IMG/VR virus record: IMGVR_UViG_3300044638_001362
Span: 1 to 26,573 of that record
DNA: 26,573 nt
Reading direction: 5' to 3' (one strand)
From: a virus
Below, piece by piece: positions 13,993 to 22,100 of the stretch (positions within the stretch are counted from its first letter, which is position 1; each line of letters opens with the position of its first letter). The notes beneath the pieces were generated by a model. The model did no database searches, was not told the DNA's origin, and saw only the letters and a list, made by a program, of their open reading frames with translations. The position numbers and the translations under genes are program-made.

Positions 13993-14442
13993 TTATACTC
14001 CTAGTTCTGTCATAACCTTTGCGGTTTTTTTGTTTATTTGTTTTGCATTTGGGTCTTTCTCAGCATTGTAAGCCCTACCCAAATTCTCTGATGCTTTCTC
14101 TGCAGCAACTATCTTTTCCATAGTCGTGCCTGCTGGTTGAATACCCTGTCTACGAGCATTCCTATAGGCTTCTAGTTCGCCTTCCCACTTACGTCTTGGC
14201 ATAGAGGCTCTGCCATTAGCATCGCCTGTACTCAATTGTAATCCTTTAGCCTTGCATCCAAAGCAAGGGTCAAGATGACAATTACTATGGTCCGTTGTAT
14301 AAACTTCTTCTTTACTTACAAATGGTTTAGGTGATGTAGCATCACACTCAGTGCATCCATATAAGGATACATACTGATTCATCTGACCATCTTTTAATTC
14401 ATATGCCCAATCAAGAACCTTACTCTTGTGGTCACATTCCAT
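13993..14442 (-). CDS. Cys-rich head-region protein (149 aa)
   Basis: 149 residues. The N-terminus carries probable zinc ligands: MECDH at 1-5, then YGCTEC (C30, C33), then HSNCHLDPCFGCK (about 52-64). The HxxCxxDPCFGCK motif and the following LQLSTGDANGRASMPRRKWE recur in small proteins near the capsid gene of actinophages. The second half is helical and charged (EKIVAAEKASENLGRAYN). The role is unknown; zinc-binding and a head-associated or regulatory function are inferred. It starts eight bases after the previous gene with a G-rich SD. Confidence 0.7.
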   Translation of the reverse strand: MECDHKSKVLDWAYELKDGQMNQYVSLYGCTECDATSPKPFVSKEEVYTTDHSNCHLDPCFGCKAKGLQLSTGDANGRASMPRRKWEGELEAYRNARRQGIQPAGTTMEKIVAAEKASENLGRAYNAEKDPNAKQINKKTAKVMTELGV

Positions 14443-14450
14443 ACTGCCCC

Positions 14451-14720
14451 CTACTGTGCTGTAAAGTTATCCTCTGTTACTCCAACATTACCTGCAATTA
14501 ATCTTGCTTTAGTATCTTCATCAACTATGTGACGATGTCCTCCAAGATAAACTTCTTGGTAACTTTGTAAATCTTCATCTACTAGATAACGTACTTGTTT
14601 GTATGTACCGTTATCACGAATAATAGTTATCCCACGATTTAATTTATAAAAGTAAAACAAGCGGTGTCCACCCGCTGGACCTTCTCTAACTATTGGTGTA
14701 TCAAAAACGTATGTAGTCAT
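14451..14720 (-). CDS. Small head-region protein (89 aa)
   Basis: 89 residues: MTTYVFDTPIVREGPAGGHR, LFYFYKLNRGITIIRDNGTY, then KQVRYLVDEDLQSYQEVYLG and GHRHIVDEDTKARLI. All-beta in appearance and Tyr/His-rich, with no signal peptide. Proteins of this type follow the major capsid gene in several actinophages and are usually left as hypothetical. It may be a head completion or decoration protein. A hairpin separates it from the capsid gene upstream. Confidence 0.65.
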   Translation of the reverse strand: MTTYVFDTPIVREGPAGGHRLFYFYKLNRGITIIRDNGTYKQVRYLVDEDLQSYQEVYLGGHRHIVDEDTKARLIAGNVGVTEDNFTAQ

Positions 14721-14740
14721 TTAAGTCCTTTATTAAGAGA

Positions 14741-14764
14741 GGGGTAGGGCATGAACCCCACCCC
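14741..14764 (-). terminator. Hairpin after the capsid gene
   Basis: Read on the - strand, GGGGTGGGG, loop TTCATG, CCCTACCCC forms a 9-bp stem that is fully paired in RNA (one G-U); on the + strand the same site has a mismatch, so it is built for the late transcript. It begins ten bases after the capsid stop and is followed by TCTCTTAAT, only weakly U-rich. A partial terminator or 3'-end stabiliser is likely. Confidence 0.55.
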
Positions 14765-14773
14765 CCATTGCTA

Positions 14774-15970
14774 CTAAAGAGCAGCGATTGATGAACCTGA
14801 TTCGATTCGATATAATGCTTCTTCACGGTAGCGTGCAAAGCCAAGAACGCCATACCAACCCATTGGGCGATGACGCATTAACTTGTCAACTACTGGTCCG
14901 ATAACTACATGTGGCTCTTCAGCAACGGCTTGTGCCATGGCCTGTGAACCGCAGATAATTGTGCGGAAGTTACGTGTAACTGGAGTTACAGTTAGAGTAT
15001 TAGTTCCAACAGTACCTGAGTTAGCAACGCTAACTGTAAGTGTAGTATTAGTTGCACCTACTGAGATAGCAGTAATCTTTGCTCCAGAACCTACGTTGGT
15101 ACCAGAGATTTTATCTCCGACCTCAGCACGGCCACCGAAAGCACCATTTGCTACTACGATTGTAAATGCTCCAGATACTCCGCTTACTGCAGCAGCAGTA
15201 GTAAGAGCAGTTTGGTCTGCACCATCTTTGGCTGAGTAAAGACGTGGTGACTCAATATAGAATGCACCTTCGTAGTTACCAATTTCTCCTGCCCAGATGC
15301 GGTCTTGTGAAGAACCGTATTGGTTAGGAAGTAGCCATCCTTGTCCTGAAGAGGACTCGGCACGTAGGTCATGTGATACTTCTGGGTGAATACCAGCCCA
15401 GTATAACGCACCCTTACGTGCAACAGCCTTATTAGAACGTAACTTAGCAACAGCCTTACGGATGTCTGCTGAGTCAATTGTTGATGCTGCTGTCATTGTT
15501 GCTGTAGATGTTGCTGTGTTACCTGAGTAGATTACGTTTGTTCCAGCACGCAATGTCTCCATTGCTACTGCATCAATAGAATCTGCTAAGTTGTAAGCGA
15601 TAATGTTTGCGATTGCTGGGTCTACATCAGCAAGGCTGAATAGTTCCAACGCACGTGTTACCAACACTGAGTTACCATACTCATTAAGAGTAATAGATAC
15701 TGTTGTTGGTGTTGATAGCGCTACCGCATCTGGGTCAGTTGTTTCTGCCAGAGTAGAAGTGCTTTGAGCCAAGTCAACGTATCTTTGTAGAACTACGGTT
15801 GAGCCTGGGATTGATTGACGGGCAGGTGTTTTATCTGCGACTGAACGAATTAGTGGTTCAGAACGGAGAGCAAACTCCAATAAGCGGTCATATGCTTGCT
15901 GGACAAGACCTGCACCACCTGCGGTTCCTCCAAGTGTGGTAGAACCTACTCCTGTGTATGCATTAGGCAT
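14774..15970 (-). CDS. Major capsid protein (N4-gp56-like, HK97 fold)
   Basis: 398 residues. The N-terminal arm (LVQQAYDRLLEFALRSEPLI), EYGNSVLVTRALELF (about 97-111), the helix ANIIAYNLADSIDAVAMETL (121-140), and ALYWAGIHPEVSHDLRAE (188-205) with WAGEIGNYEGAFYIESPRL (226-244) match the N4-gp56 family of HK97-fold capsid proteins. Residues about 253-331 form an extra Gly/Val/Thr-rich beta insert (ISGTNVGSGAKITAISVG) before the family sequence resumes at RNFRTIICGSQAMAQAVAEE. It follows the scaffold gene, as usual, and has a strong SD (GGAGGTGA) held in a hairpin. It forms the icosahedral shell. Confidence 0.88.
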   Translation of the reverse strand: MPNAYTGVGSTTLGGTAGGAGLVQQAYDRLLEFALRSEPLIRSVADKTPARQSIPGSTVVLQRYVDLAQSTSTLAETTDPDAVALSTPTTVSITLNEYGNSVLVTRALELFSLADVDPAIANIIAYNLADSIDAVAMETLRAGTNVIYSGNTATSTATMTAASTIDSADIRKAVAKLRSNKAVARKGALYWAGIHPEVSHDLRAESSSGQGWLLPNQYGSSQDRIWAGEIGNYEGAFYIESPRLYSAKDGADQTALTTAAAVSGVSGAFTIVVANGAFGGRAEVGDKISGTNVGSGAKITAISVGATNTTLTVSVANSGTVGTNTLTVTPVTRNFRTIICGSQAMAQAVAEEPHVVIGPVVDKLMRHRPMGWYGVLGFARYREEALYRIESGSSIAAL

Positions 15971-15976
15971 TGTTTG

Positions 15977-15991
15977 TCACCTCCAAGGTGA
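15977..15991 (-). promoter_or_regulatory. Hairpin sequestering the capsid ribosome-binding site
   Basis: TCACCT (15977-15982) and AGGTGA (15986-15991) form a perfect 6-bp stem with a 3-base loop. On the - strand the right half of the stem is the SD (GGAGGTGA), six bases before the capsid ATG. The SD is therefore paired when the hairpin forms, so translation may depend on ribosomes arriving from the scaffold gene or on an RNA-binding factor. Confidence 0.6.
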
Positions 15992-16011
15992 TTAGAATTA
16001 CTATGGATTAA

Positions 16012-16485
16012 TTATTGATTTGCACGGAGGATGGCAAGAATTTCATCTGCAGATTGTGCATTAGATATCTTTGTTTCTAAATCCTCTGTACGTTCAGGGG
16101 TTAATGAGTTCTGAGTAAGAATATCTTGCTGCCGTAAGGCTGCTCGATTAATTTCTTGTTCAGGATTCACAGACTCTGCGCTTTTTAATCCAAACAAATC
16201 AGCATTTTCGTCAAGCCAAGAATTAACTGACTCTTCACTAATGTCTTCTAAGTCTTTCATAATTAAGCGTTGCGCCTTTAGATTAACGCCCTTCTTTTCT
16301 AGGACTTCTTTGACGGTTCTCTCACGCTGCATCTTGGACAATCCCTCAAGTTGCTCAGTCAGTTCCTTGATACGCTTCTCATCAGCACGCTTGGCTTTTC
16401 TTAGTTTCTTAACTAAGTCATCGCCTTGCAGATTGATGTCGTTATCTTGGTCTTCGTCTTCTTCATCCCAGTAGTTGTTGCTCAT
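16012..16485 (-). CDS. Capsid scaffolding protein
   Basis: 157 residues from the ATG at 16485; a longer reading to 16578 is rejected because it would run through the hairpin and lacks an SD. The N-terminus is very acidic (WDEEDEDQDNDINLQGDD), followed by a coiled coil (KKLRKAKRADEKRIKELTEQ), then VLEKKGVNLKAQRLIMKDLE and an NSWLDENADLFGL helix. Size, acidity, coiled coil and position directly before the capsid gene are the hallmarks of a phage scaffold, which directs procapsid assembly and is then removed. The SD GGGTGGG is nearby. Confidence 0.82.
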   Translation of the reverse strand: MSNNYWDEEDEDQDNDINLQGDDLVKKLRKAKRADEKRIKELTEQLEGLSKMQRERTVKEVLEKKGVNLKAQRLIMKDLEDISEESVNSWLDENADLFGLKSAESVNPEQEINRAALRQQDILTQNSLTPERTEDLETKISNAQSADEILAILRANQ

Positions 16486-16608
16486 AGCAACCCACCCTTC
16501 TATTCGTTGATTAGTCGCAAGCCACAAGTCAATTCGGGGAAATTGGTTGGCTCTTGCTACCAGACTTATACACCCCACGGGGCTGGTCTATCCGTGTGGG
16601 GAATCTAT
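16486..16608 (-). promoter_or_regulatory. Intergenic region before scaffold with G/C-rich hairpin
   Basis: This 123-base gap, unusual in this compact genome, carries a stem at 16573-16601 (CCCCAC pairing with GTGGGG plus GG/CC with a two-base bulge) eight bases after the preceding stop. No U-tract follows, so it is a weak terminator or RNA-processing site rather than a full stop. Only degenerate -35/-10-like words were seen downstream. Confidence 0.5.
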
Positions 16609-17880
16609 TTAGAACTGACCTGCTGCAGAACCTTTACGTAGGTATGTAGTTGACAGTCCTGCTGCACCTACTCCAGATGAACCCTGGAATGATGCTATTT
16701 CTTTTTCTGCTAATTGAGTACGCTTGCGTTGAGCAGAAGCAAGTCCCTTAAATACTTCTTCCTCTGCAACCTTTTGGTTATATTGAATATTTTCTTCATT
16801 ATAAATTTGTGATAACTTAGTAGCAGTTGGTAGTACTTCAGAGATAGTTGAGTATCCCTTACGTGCTGTCGCTAGGTCTACACCAAACTTAGCCAATGAT
16901 TCTGCGCTAGTCATGTCAGTTGTAAGGCCACCCTGTGCAAGGGCTGCGCTACCAATCTCTGCTGCAGTAACCTTCTCTTGTAGTTTAGGTAGGTTTTCTG
17001 TTGGGTTTAAAAAGTAACTAACTAAATCTGTATCTGTAATTTTGTAGAAGTCACGTAGCGTGCTCTTAACTAATGGGTCGGCATTCTCTACACGGGTAAC
17101 TACTGTTGATACTCTATCCTTAAATTCAACAGGAGATATATCTGCGCCAATAATAGTAGCCATTTTAGCCTGACGTGTTTTCATATCTGTACCTAATAAC
17201 GTTTGCTGTCCATAAGCACGAAGCGTTTCTGAATAACTATTCTCAAGGGCTAGATACTCTGCCTCATTTAATGCATTAAGACCTGCAGCAGTTCTAGTTG
17301 TATTACCAGCAAAGCGGGTTTGATATACTTTGTTCTTACGTAATTCAATTATTGCTTCATTAGAGGTTAGTCCTTGTTTCATAAAGCCTTCAATAACTGG
17401 ACTTAACTCACTTAAATTATACAGAGCAAAGGTATCTTTAAGAAGGGCAAAAGCATCTCTAGTAGCCTTATCATCCTCTGGTTGTTCTGTTGGAATATCT
17501 ATTGGTGTTGCATACTGAGTTACTAAACCTTCGGCTGTTGCTAACTCTTGTTCAGCCTGTGTAATACCCGCAGCCTTTGTTGTGTATTGGGCAGCACCTG
17601 TTTGAACTGCAGCAGTTTTTTCTTTTAATTGTTCAAGGGTTAATCCTTGTGCTTTTAAAACCTCTGGTCTAATTGCTGCTTTCTTTTCAATACGTCCAGC
17701 AAGTTCAGACATTGCAGAAAATCTAGGGGCTACTTGTTTAGTAAAATCAATATCTGCTGGACTTCCAAATGTAGAAAGTTTTTCTTTGGCTGTTTTTGCT
17801 TGAGCCGCTGCCGCTGCTGCCTGAACCTTACGTTCGGCTTCTTTTGCTTTTGCTGCTGCTACTTCTGCTTTGGTTGCCAT
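16609..17880 (-). CDS. Putative internal virion / ejection protein (423 aa)
   Basis: 423 residues, Ala/Lys/Glu-rich. Residues 1-45 form a coiled coil (MATKAEVAAAKAKEAERKVQ), and helical segments continue through the protein (LKAQGLTLEQLKEKTAAVQT, EAEYLALENSYSETLRAYGQ, QYNQKVAEEEVFKGLASAQR). It ends in a Gly/Ser tail (FQGSSGVGAAGLSTTYLRKG then SAAGQF). No enzymatic motif, signal or transmembrane segment is seen. It lies downstream of two larger related structural genes and before the scaffold; T7-like phages encode internal core proteins in a comparable order. The ATG overlaps the previous stop as TAATG. Function is inferred from position. Confidence 0.6.
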   Translation of the reverse strand: MATKAEVAAAKAKEAERKVQAAAAAAQAKTAKEKLSTFGSPADIDFTKQVAPRFSAMSELAGRIEKKAAIRPEVLKAQGLTLEQLKEKTAAVQTGAAQYTTKAAGITQAEQELATAEGLVTQYATPIDIPTEQPEDDKATRDAFALLKDTFALYNLSELSPVIEGFMKQGLTSNEAIIELRKNKVYQTRFAGNTTRTAAGLNALNEAEYLALENSYSETLRAYGQQTLLGTDMKTRQAKMATIIGADISPVEFKDRVSTVVTRVENADPLVKSTLRDFYKITDTDLVSYFLNPTENLPKLQEKVTAAEIGSAALAQGGLTTDMTSAESLAKFGVDLATARKGYSTISEVLPTATKLSQIYNEENIQYNQKVAEEEVFKGLASAQRKRTQLAEKEIASFQGSSGVGAAGLSTTYLRKGSAAGQF

Positions 17881-19118
17881 TAGCCTACCAATCCAAACAT
17901 CTTAAGAATATCGTTTGCATATCCCGCTGCTTCATCTCTAGCATTCTTAGTCTTTCCCCACTCTGGTTTATTGCGAAGTAGTACTTCAAACTCTGTAGTA
18001 GACATAACCCCAGGCTTGCCATTATTTCTTAATGCCATTTGAATATCCTTATCAAAGGCATCTAGAGATTCTGATGGTACCTCTAGAACTTGAGACTTTA
18101 AATTAGCAAATTGAGATGATAGGTTTTTAATACTTACACCATTGTCAATTGAATCACCTAGGTTTGTATAAAAACTCTTAGCCATATTACGAATCTTCTG
18201 TTGTTGCTGGTCTAGTTTGCCAGTAGATAAAGTTCCACCTGGTGTTAGCCCACTCAACACATCATCAAGGGCTTCTTGAGTACTCAACTTAATACCATAA
18301 CTAGCAGCATAACTCTTTAAAGATGAAATGCTTTGTGCTATGACACCAGTGCCAGAGGCAATAGCCTCTAATGGGGTACCACGAACGGCTGGTTCAATAG
18401 TATCCGCCATGATACGTGAATAATCTTCTTCATTTAATAAAGAACCAGACTCAACTACCTTGCCACCAACAGTCCTTTGTTTGACAACAGCCTTCTTCAT
18501 TTCTTTAGTTACTCTTTCAAAGAAATCTTTTTCCTCTGCAGGAGTAGCCTCACGCCCAAGCATATCTATTGTAAACGCATCAATCATTTGTTTAGCGTCT
18601 AGTTTAGTTATCTCTTGTGCACGGTCCCTGGGTCCACCACCACCTGCATAATCAGGTCTAGCATTAAGCCAGTTAGTTATATTAGTAAACTTACCTTCAA
18701 TACTACCAGTTACTAAAAGTGAATCTACTATTTCCTTACTTTGCTCATTGGATGTTTCTATAATAGCCTCGGTAAGACCAGAGTCTGATTTAGTTACATA
18801 ATCTTTTTCAGTTAATTTTCCTTTGCGATATAAAGAAGTACGTAATAACTCTATATCTTTATACTCTTTTTTAATTGCCGCAACTATTTGATTTCGGTCA
18901 ACAACAGAAAAGTTTTTACCATCTGGAGTTACGTATAGAAAACGTTGAGCAGCAGAACCAGTTTGTCCAGACACAGTAATAATACGTCTACCAAACTGGT
19001 CTTCTTCAAGTACTAATCTATCACCTGGTAGTGCAGTATCACTAAATCTTTTTAGTAAATCACTCTTATTAGTTGGTAGAGTAGCACCTGTTTGATATGA
19101 TTCACGTCTATCTACCAT
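17880..19118 (-). CDS. Putative internal virion / ejection protein (412 aa)
   Basis: 412 residues from the ATG at 19118, eight bases after the SD GAGGATAG; an in-frame TTG at 19133 is less likely. The N-terminus (MVDRRESYQTGATLPTNKSD) leads into a beta-rich part (DRLVLEEDQFGRRIITVSGQ, RFLYVTPDGKNFSVVD), then mostly helices: EIVDSLLVTGSIEGKFTNIT, DAKQMIDAFTIDMLGREATP, and AEEKDFFERVTKEMKKAVVK. It ends NDILKMFGLVG. No catalytic motif is recognised. It directly follows the 1903-aa gene with a 1-base gap and overlaps the next gene as TAATG, so the three probably form one complex. Confidence 0.6.
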   Translation of the reverse strand: MVDRRESYQTGATLPTNKSDLLKRFSDTALPGDRLVLEEDQFGRRIITVSGQTGSAAQRFLYVTPDGKNFSVVDRNQIVAAIKKEYKDIELLRTSLYRKGKLTEKDYVTKSDSGLTEAIIETSNEQSKEIVDSLLVTGSIEGKFTNITNWLNARPDYAGGGGPRDRAQEITKLDAKQMIDAFTIDMLGREATPAEEKDFFERVTKEMKKAVVKQRTVGGKVVESGSLLNEEDYSRIMADTIEPAVRGTPLEAIASGTGVIAQSISSLKSYAASYGIKLSTQEALDDVLSGLTPGGTLSTGKLDQQQQKIRNMAKSFYTNLGDSIDNGVSIKNLSSQFANLKSQVLEVPSESLDAFDKDIQMALRNNGKPGVMSTTEFEVLLRNKPEWGKTKNARDEAAGYANDILKMFGLVG

Positions 19119-19119
19119 A

Positions 19120-22100
19120 TTATCTATCCTCAATTCCTGCTATAAGTGATTCTCTAGAATAAAAATTAAGCAACCCAGTAAATATAATTCTATTTGCTTC
19201 TTTTACTATTGGATTTGTTTTACCGAGTTCTGTTAATATACTAACGACTTGTTCTTTCTTGCTTGATTTCATGCTACTAAAATCCCAACGCATACCCATT
19301 GCTGGGTCTTCTGCAAAGGTAAGAAACTCTGATACATTTTTAATAGCAAGGTTCATGGCTGACCTTGTTTGTAGGTCAATAGGAGACTTAGGTTCGGCTA
19401 CTGCTTCAGATAGGGCTTTAAACATTTTCTTTAAATCTCCACGATTAGTTCCTTTTCCACTAATCTCAGCATCAAGATATGGATTAGATACTAAAAGAGC
19501 AGTACGTTCCTGTGCGGCCTTGTCAATTAATTGACGTCTGGTTATATAGCCAGGCTCTTTCTTTAGTGCTTCATTAAGGTTATCTTCAATAGCAAAGTAC
19601 TTTTGTTTATCCTCTGCTACCTGAACATTCTCTAGATAGTCTTCAAATTCTGGAATATCTACTAGTCCCTCAGATTGCATCCAAGCATATATATCTGGAT
19701 TGTATTCTCCAGCCTTAGGTGCAAATAGATATCCTATTTCTTTATAAGTATCAATAAACTTCTTATTTTTAATTGACCAATTTTTAACTTCATCAGTAGT
19801 ATTAATAAGAACTTTAAACTCTTTGGTATTGCGTGGCACCAGATATATTACCTTGCCTGGGTTTTGTCCAACCCATGTAGCAATGGCTAAATCAAATACA
19901 TCTGTATCTTCATTTTCAGCATTACGTAGTAGGCCATTGTATACATCGTAGAAAGATGACTTCCAGGTAGTGATACCAGTTTTCTTCATGAACCCTGGTA
20001 AGTCTTTAGAGTCCTTTAATGTTGGCTGTCCTGGAGATATCTGTCCAAGCATGTTACGTGCAACTATAACGCTGTTTGTTGAAATTTTTAACTTAGAAAT
20101 ATAATCTGCTTTTTCTTGAGTTGTTGCATTTGTTGGTAGTCCATTACCAAATGCTTGGGCATAAGCAATAGCCTGCAACATTGCAGTTCCTTTTTGCCTA
20201 TCCCATTCGGTAGGAGATAGAGTACCAAATATAGTGTCAGCAAACATTGGCACTAAAGCGCTTCTCAATGTCATTCTATCGCCAAATTGACCAAGTGCTA
20301 TTGAGTCAAACTTTTCTGCAAATTGAGTAGTTGAAGGCTGTATCTGTTCCTTAATTGGAGCAGGAACAAATGGCAACTCTCTTAAAATCGCTCTAAAAAA
20401 TACAACTCCAACAGAACCAATTGGTCCAGCCAAGGCTGGTTGTCCTGCATCAGGTGAGAAAGATGGGTTAAGTAATCTTAACTTAAGAGTAAACTCATTA
20501 AATGATGGAATATTAATTGTTGAGTTACCAGTTAAGGTTCTAAGTACTGGTTCAACTGCACCATTAATAATTGAATCAGTTGGGAAGATAATGAACTTAT
20601 CGCCCTTTTCATCTTCGTAAACATCTCCAGATGCTTCAAGACCTGTATGTAGCAGGCGAAGACGATATAAACTTTGCAAAGGTTTCTTGGTGTATAAACG
20701 CCATACACGTCTGTAGAAATCCTCAGTTGCTCTATAGAATCTACCTACTGAACGAATAGAGATAGCAAAATTAGTTCTAACCGATGGATTATCTACATAC
20801 TCTAACAGTTCTTCAGTGGCACGTGTAAGTGCTAGATTAGTAACTTGTCTTTCAGCATGTTCTTTTCCACGGGCTTCAGCAATACCCTTGCTAAGTAGTG
20901 GATTTTCTTCAATTGCATTTCTAACATATCGGTCTTTAAATACTTTTTCGTATGGCTTTAAATCTTTAAGCGCTCTCTCTGTAAATAACAGCAACATAGG
21001 CTGACGATAGATACCAGTTACGGTTGCATCCATAACATCCATTGTCCAGTTTTGCCATTTAGAATAAAGGTGGTTAAATCCAGCCTCTTCTTCAAATATC
21101 TTCATATCTTTTTCTGGACCAAGATTATATAAACGTGTTTGTAGATTTGTTCCTGGTTGATACCCTTGAGTCAGGTCTTCAAATCTAGTAAAATCTATTT
21201 CAGCAGAGGCTTTACTCCATGCATCTTTTACAGTTTCGCTAACTCTTGGTATTATATTAATACGTGATTTATTGCCTGTATGATAAACAATATATTCAGC
21301 ATTAATTTTATTTAATAAATCAATAAATTGACTGTCAACATTTGGCATATCACCTACAATAAATCTAGCACCTGCTGCATTTGCATCGGTAATACTTTTA
21401 ATAGTTTCTGGACGTAGTTCTTTACCTGCTAATTTACCATTTCTTGCAAGCATAATTGTTTTACCAGACAAATTAGATGTTGCTGGTCCAAGTCTTAATA
21501 AACTTGTCTCGCTTGAAGTTTTACCAATACCTTCTGGATTTGCTTTTGTTATATTTTTTTGAGTATTTACATCAACAAGTTCAACTATTGCGGCATCTGA
21601 TTCTGAGCGCATAGCAATATCTTTTGCATCGCCAAGTGGTGTTCCCTTGCCCGCATTGCCACCAGCAATTGCCTTAAGGTTTACTTGTGGTCCACTTGCA
21701 TTTGTTTCGATTGTTGATTTTGCCGCTTTAACTGCTTCAAATAATTTTTCATTGTAGTTAGTTGGACCACCATGGAAAGTATTTCGCATATCCATTAGCA
21801 TATTTTCTACGTGGATACGGGCAATCTGCACATCTGGAATACCACGTTGGCGGTATAACACAGTTGTGCTAAACAAAGATAAGAATCCGTCTAACTTTGT
21901 TCCACTTGCAACAATGTAATCATCGTTAAAACCTTTTGGAACTCTCTCGACACCCACATCTTTAAGAATACTGTGGCGTGCATTGATAAAATCATCATTA
22001 GTCTTTAATGCTTTGTATCTATAGAAAGCATTTACTGGATTTACTACCGCACCATTGGCAATTTTTTCGCTGTTATAGGAAAAACGGATATTCCAGTTAT

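Noticed and set aside
14883-15239. 118-aa + strand ORF across the capsid gene
   Set aside because: It lies wholly within the capsid coding frame in antisense and has no SD or neighbours on that strand.
16486-16578. N-terminal extension of the scaffold protein to 16578
   Set aside because: It would begin inside the hairpin, lacks an SD and has a composition unlike the acidic scaffold N-terminus.
16486-16608. Promoter before the scaffold gene
   Set aside because: A TTGACT word exists on the - strand but no good -10 element lies 16-18 bases away; the evidence is too weak to annotate as a promoter.
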